A DNA stretch of 5,332 nucleotides from Clostridia bacterium (GTDB lineage Bacteria > Bacillota > Clostridia > Oscillospirales > CAG-272), in NCBI GenBank assembly GCA_017420845.1, contig JAFQOC010000434.1, positions 1 through 5,332 on the forward strand. Reading direction: 5' to 3'. Of the stretch, positions 4,985 through 5,332 are shown piece by piece. Position 1 is the stretch's first letter. Each line of letters opens with the position of its first letter. The notes beneath the pieces are model-generated. The model had not been told where the DNA came from. It saw nothing but the letters and a program-made list of their open reading frames with translations, and did not search any database. A program made the translations under genes and the position numbers.

Positions 4985-5332
4985 TTATCCAACCGATAAT
5001 TGCCCCTCCGGTGCGGCGTCCGTCCCTCGCAAAGCCCCTCGGTTATCCATGAGATAGGCCATGACCGAGCGGCGGGTAACGATCCCCACGAACATATCCC
5101 GATCGTCCACAACCGGCACGAAATTCTGCTCCAGCATCCTCTCCCACAGCTCGGAGATGGGGGTATTGACCCGGACGGCGGGGGCGCGGTCGGAGATGAT
5201 GTCGTCGATCCGCGCCGCCTCCAGATCCTCGGGAGCCAGGCTCCCCAGACTCATAATGTTCCAAAGAAGGTCCCCCTCGCTGATACATCCCAGGTACTTC
5301 CCTTCCCGGGAGATCACGGGGATGGCGGTATA
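4985..5332 (-). CDS. CBS-domain-pair protein, 5' end outside window
   Basis: Small, probably cytoplasmic regulatory protein; CBS pairs usually bind adenine nucleotides or related ligands. The frame runs from the right edge (reading YTAIPVISREGKYLG) to TAA at 4985, giving 115 visible residues. A GTG at 5317 is an internal valine codon, not the start, because conserved CBS sequence precedes it. Visible parts are the end of CBS domain 1 (PVISREGKYLGCISEGDLLW), a short linker, and a full CBS domain 2 (about 42-95, IDDIISDRAPAV to GIVTRRSVMAYL). Domain 1 keeps the S-x-x-D ligand signature (SEGD), while domain 2 has TRRS in place of T-x-x-D. From memory, clostridial stand-alone proteins of this type are about 150 residues, so some 35-40 residues are probably missing. 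I see no clear terminator between it and the transporter promoter. Function unknown. Confidence 0.88.
   Translation of the reverse strand, partial: YTAIPVISREGKYLGCISEGDLLWNIMSLGSLAPEDLEAARIDDIISDRAPAVRVNTPISELWERMLEQNFVPVVDDRDMFVGIVTRRSVMAYLMDNRGALRGTDAAPEGQLSVG

Overview
The window reads as a piece of a Firmicutes chromosome, most likely a gut- or rumen-type Clostridia (Oscillospirales-like) member. This is inferred from the lipoprotein signal style of the solute-binding protein, the strong AGGAGG-type ribosome binding sites, the enlarged OppA/OppC-type proteins, and GC-leaning coding DNA set in an AT-rich promoter. No marker gene fixes the taxonomy. All genes I can support lie on the minus strand, so transcription runs from high to low coordinates.

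Right edge (4985-5332): the C-terminal part of a small two-CBS-domain protein whose start lies outside the window. Next (4760-4984) is a regulatory region. It holds a very good sigma-A promoter (TTGACA, 17 bp, TACAAT, with an extended -10 TG), a helically phased direct repeat upstream of it, and a long near-perfect inverted repeat that spans the -10/start-site region and the 5' leader. Then comes an unusually large family-5 (OppA/DppA-type) solute-binding lipoprotein (2216-4759).

Between the binding protein and the first permease is a 369-bp non-coding gap (1847-2215). It holds three tandem hairpins, a G-rich tract block enclosing a fourth hairpin, and a possible internal promoter. An OppB/DppB-type permease (893-1846) and an OppC/DppC-type permease (1-874, running off the left edge) follow, separated by 18 nt.

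Together the three genes encode the membrane-anchored receptor and the two channel subunits of a peptide-class ABC importer. The ATPases would be expected beyond the left edge. The order and the hairpin-filled gap fit the common pattern in which the binding protein is made in excess over the permeases. Both the binding protein and the OppC-like subunit are longer outside the membrane than classical Opp/Dpp proteins. I see no CRISPR array, tRNA, rRNA, insertion sequence or phage gene. The most unusual signal is the leader inverted repeat; the rest is an ordinary transporter locus.
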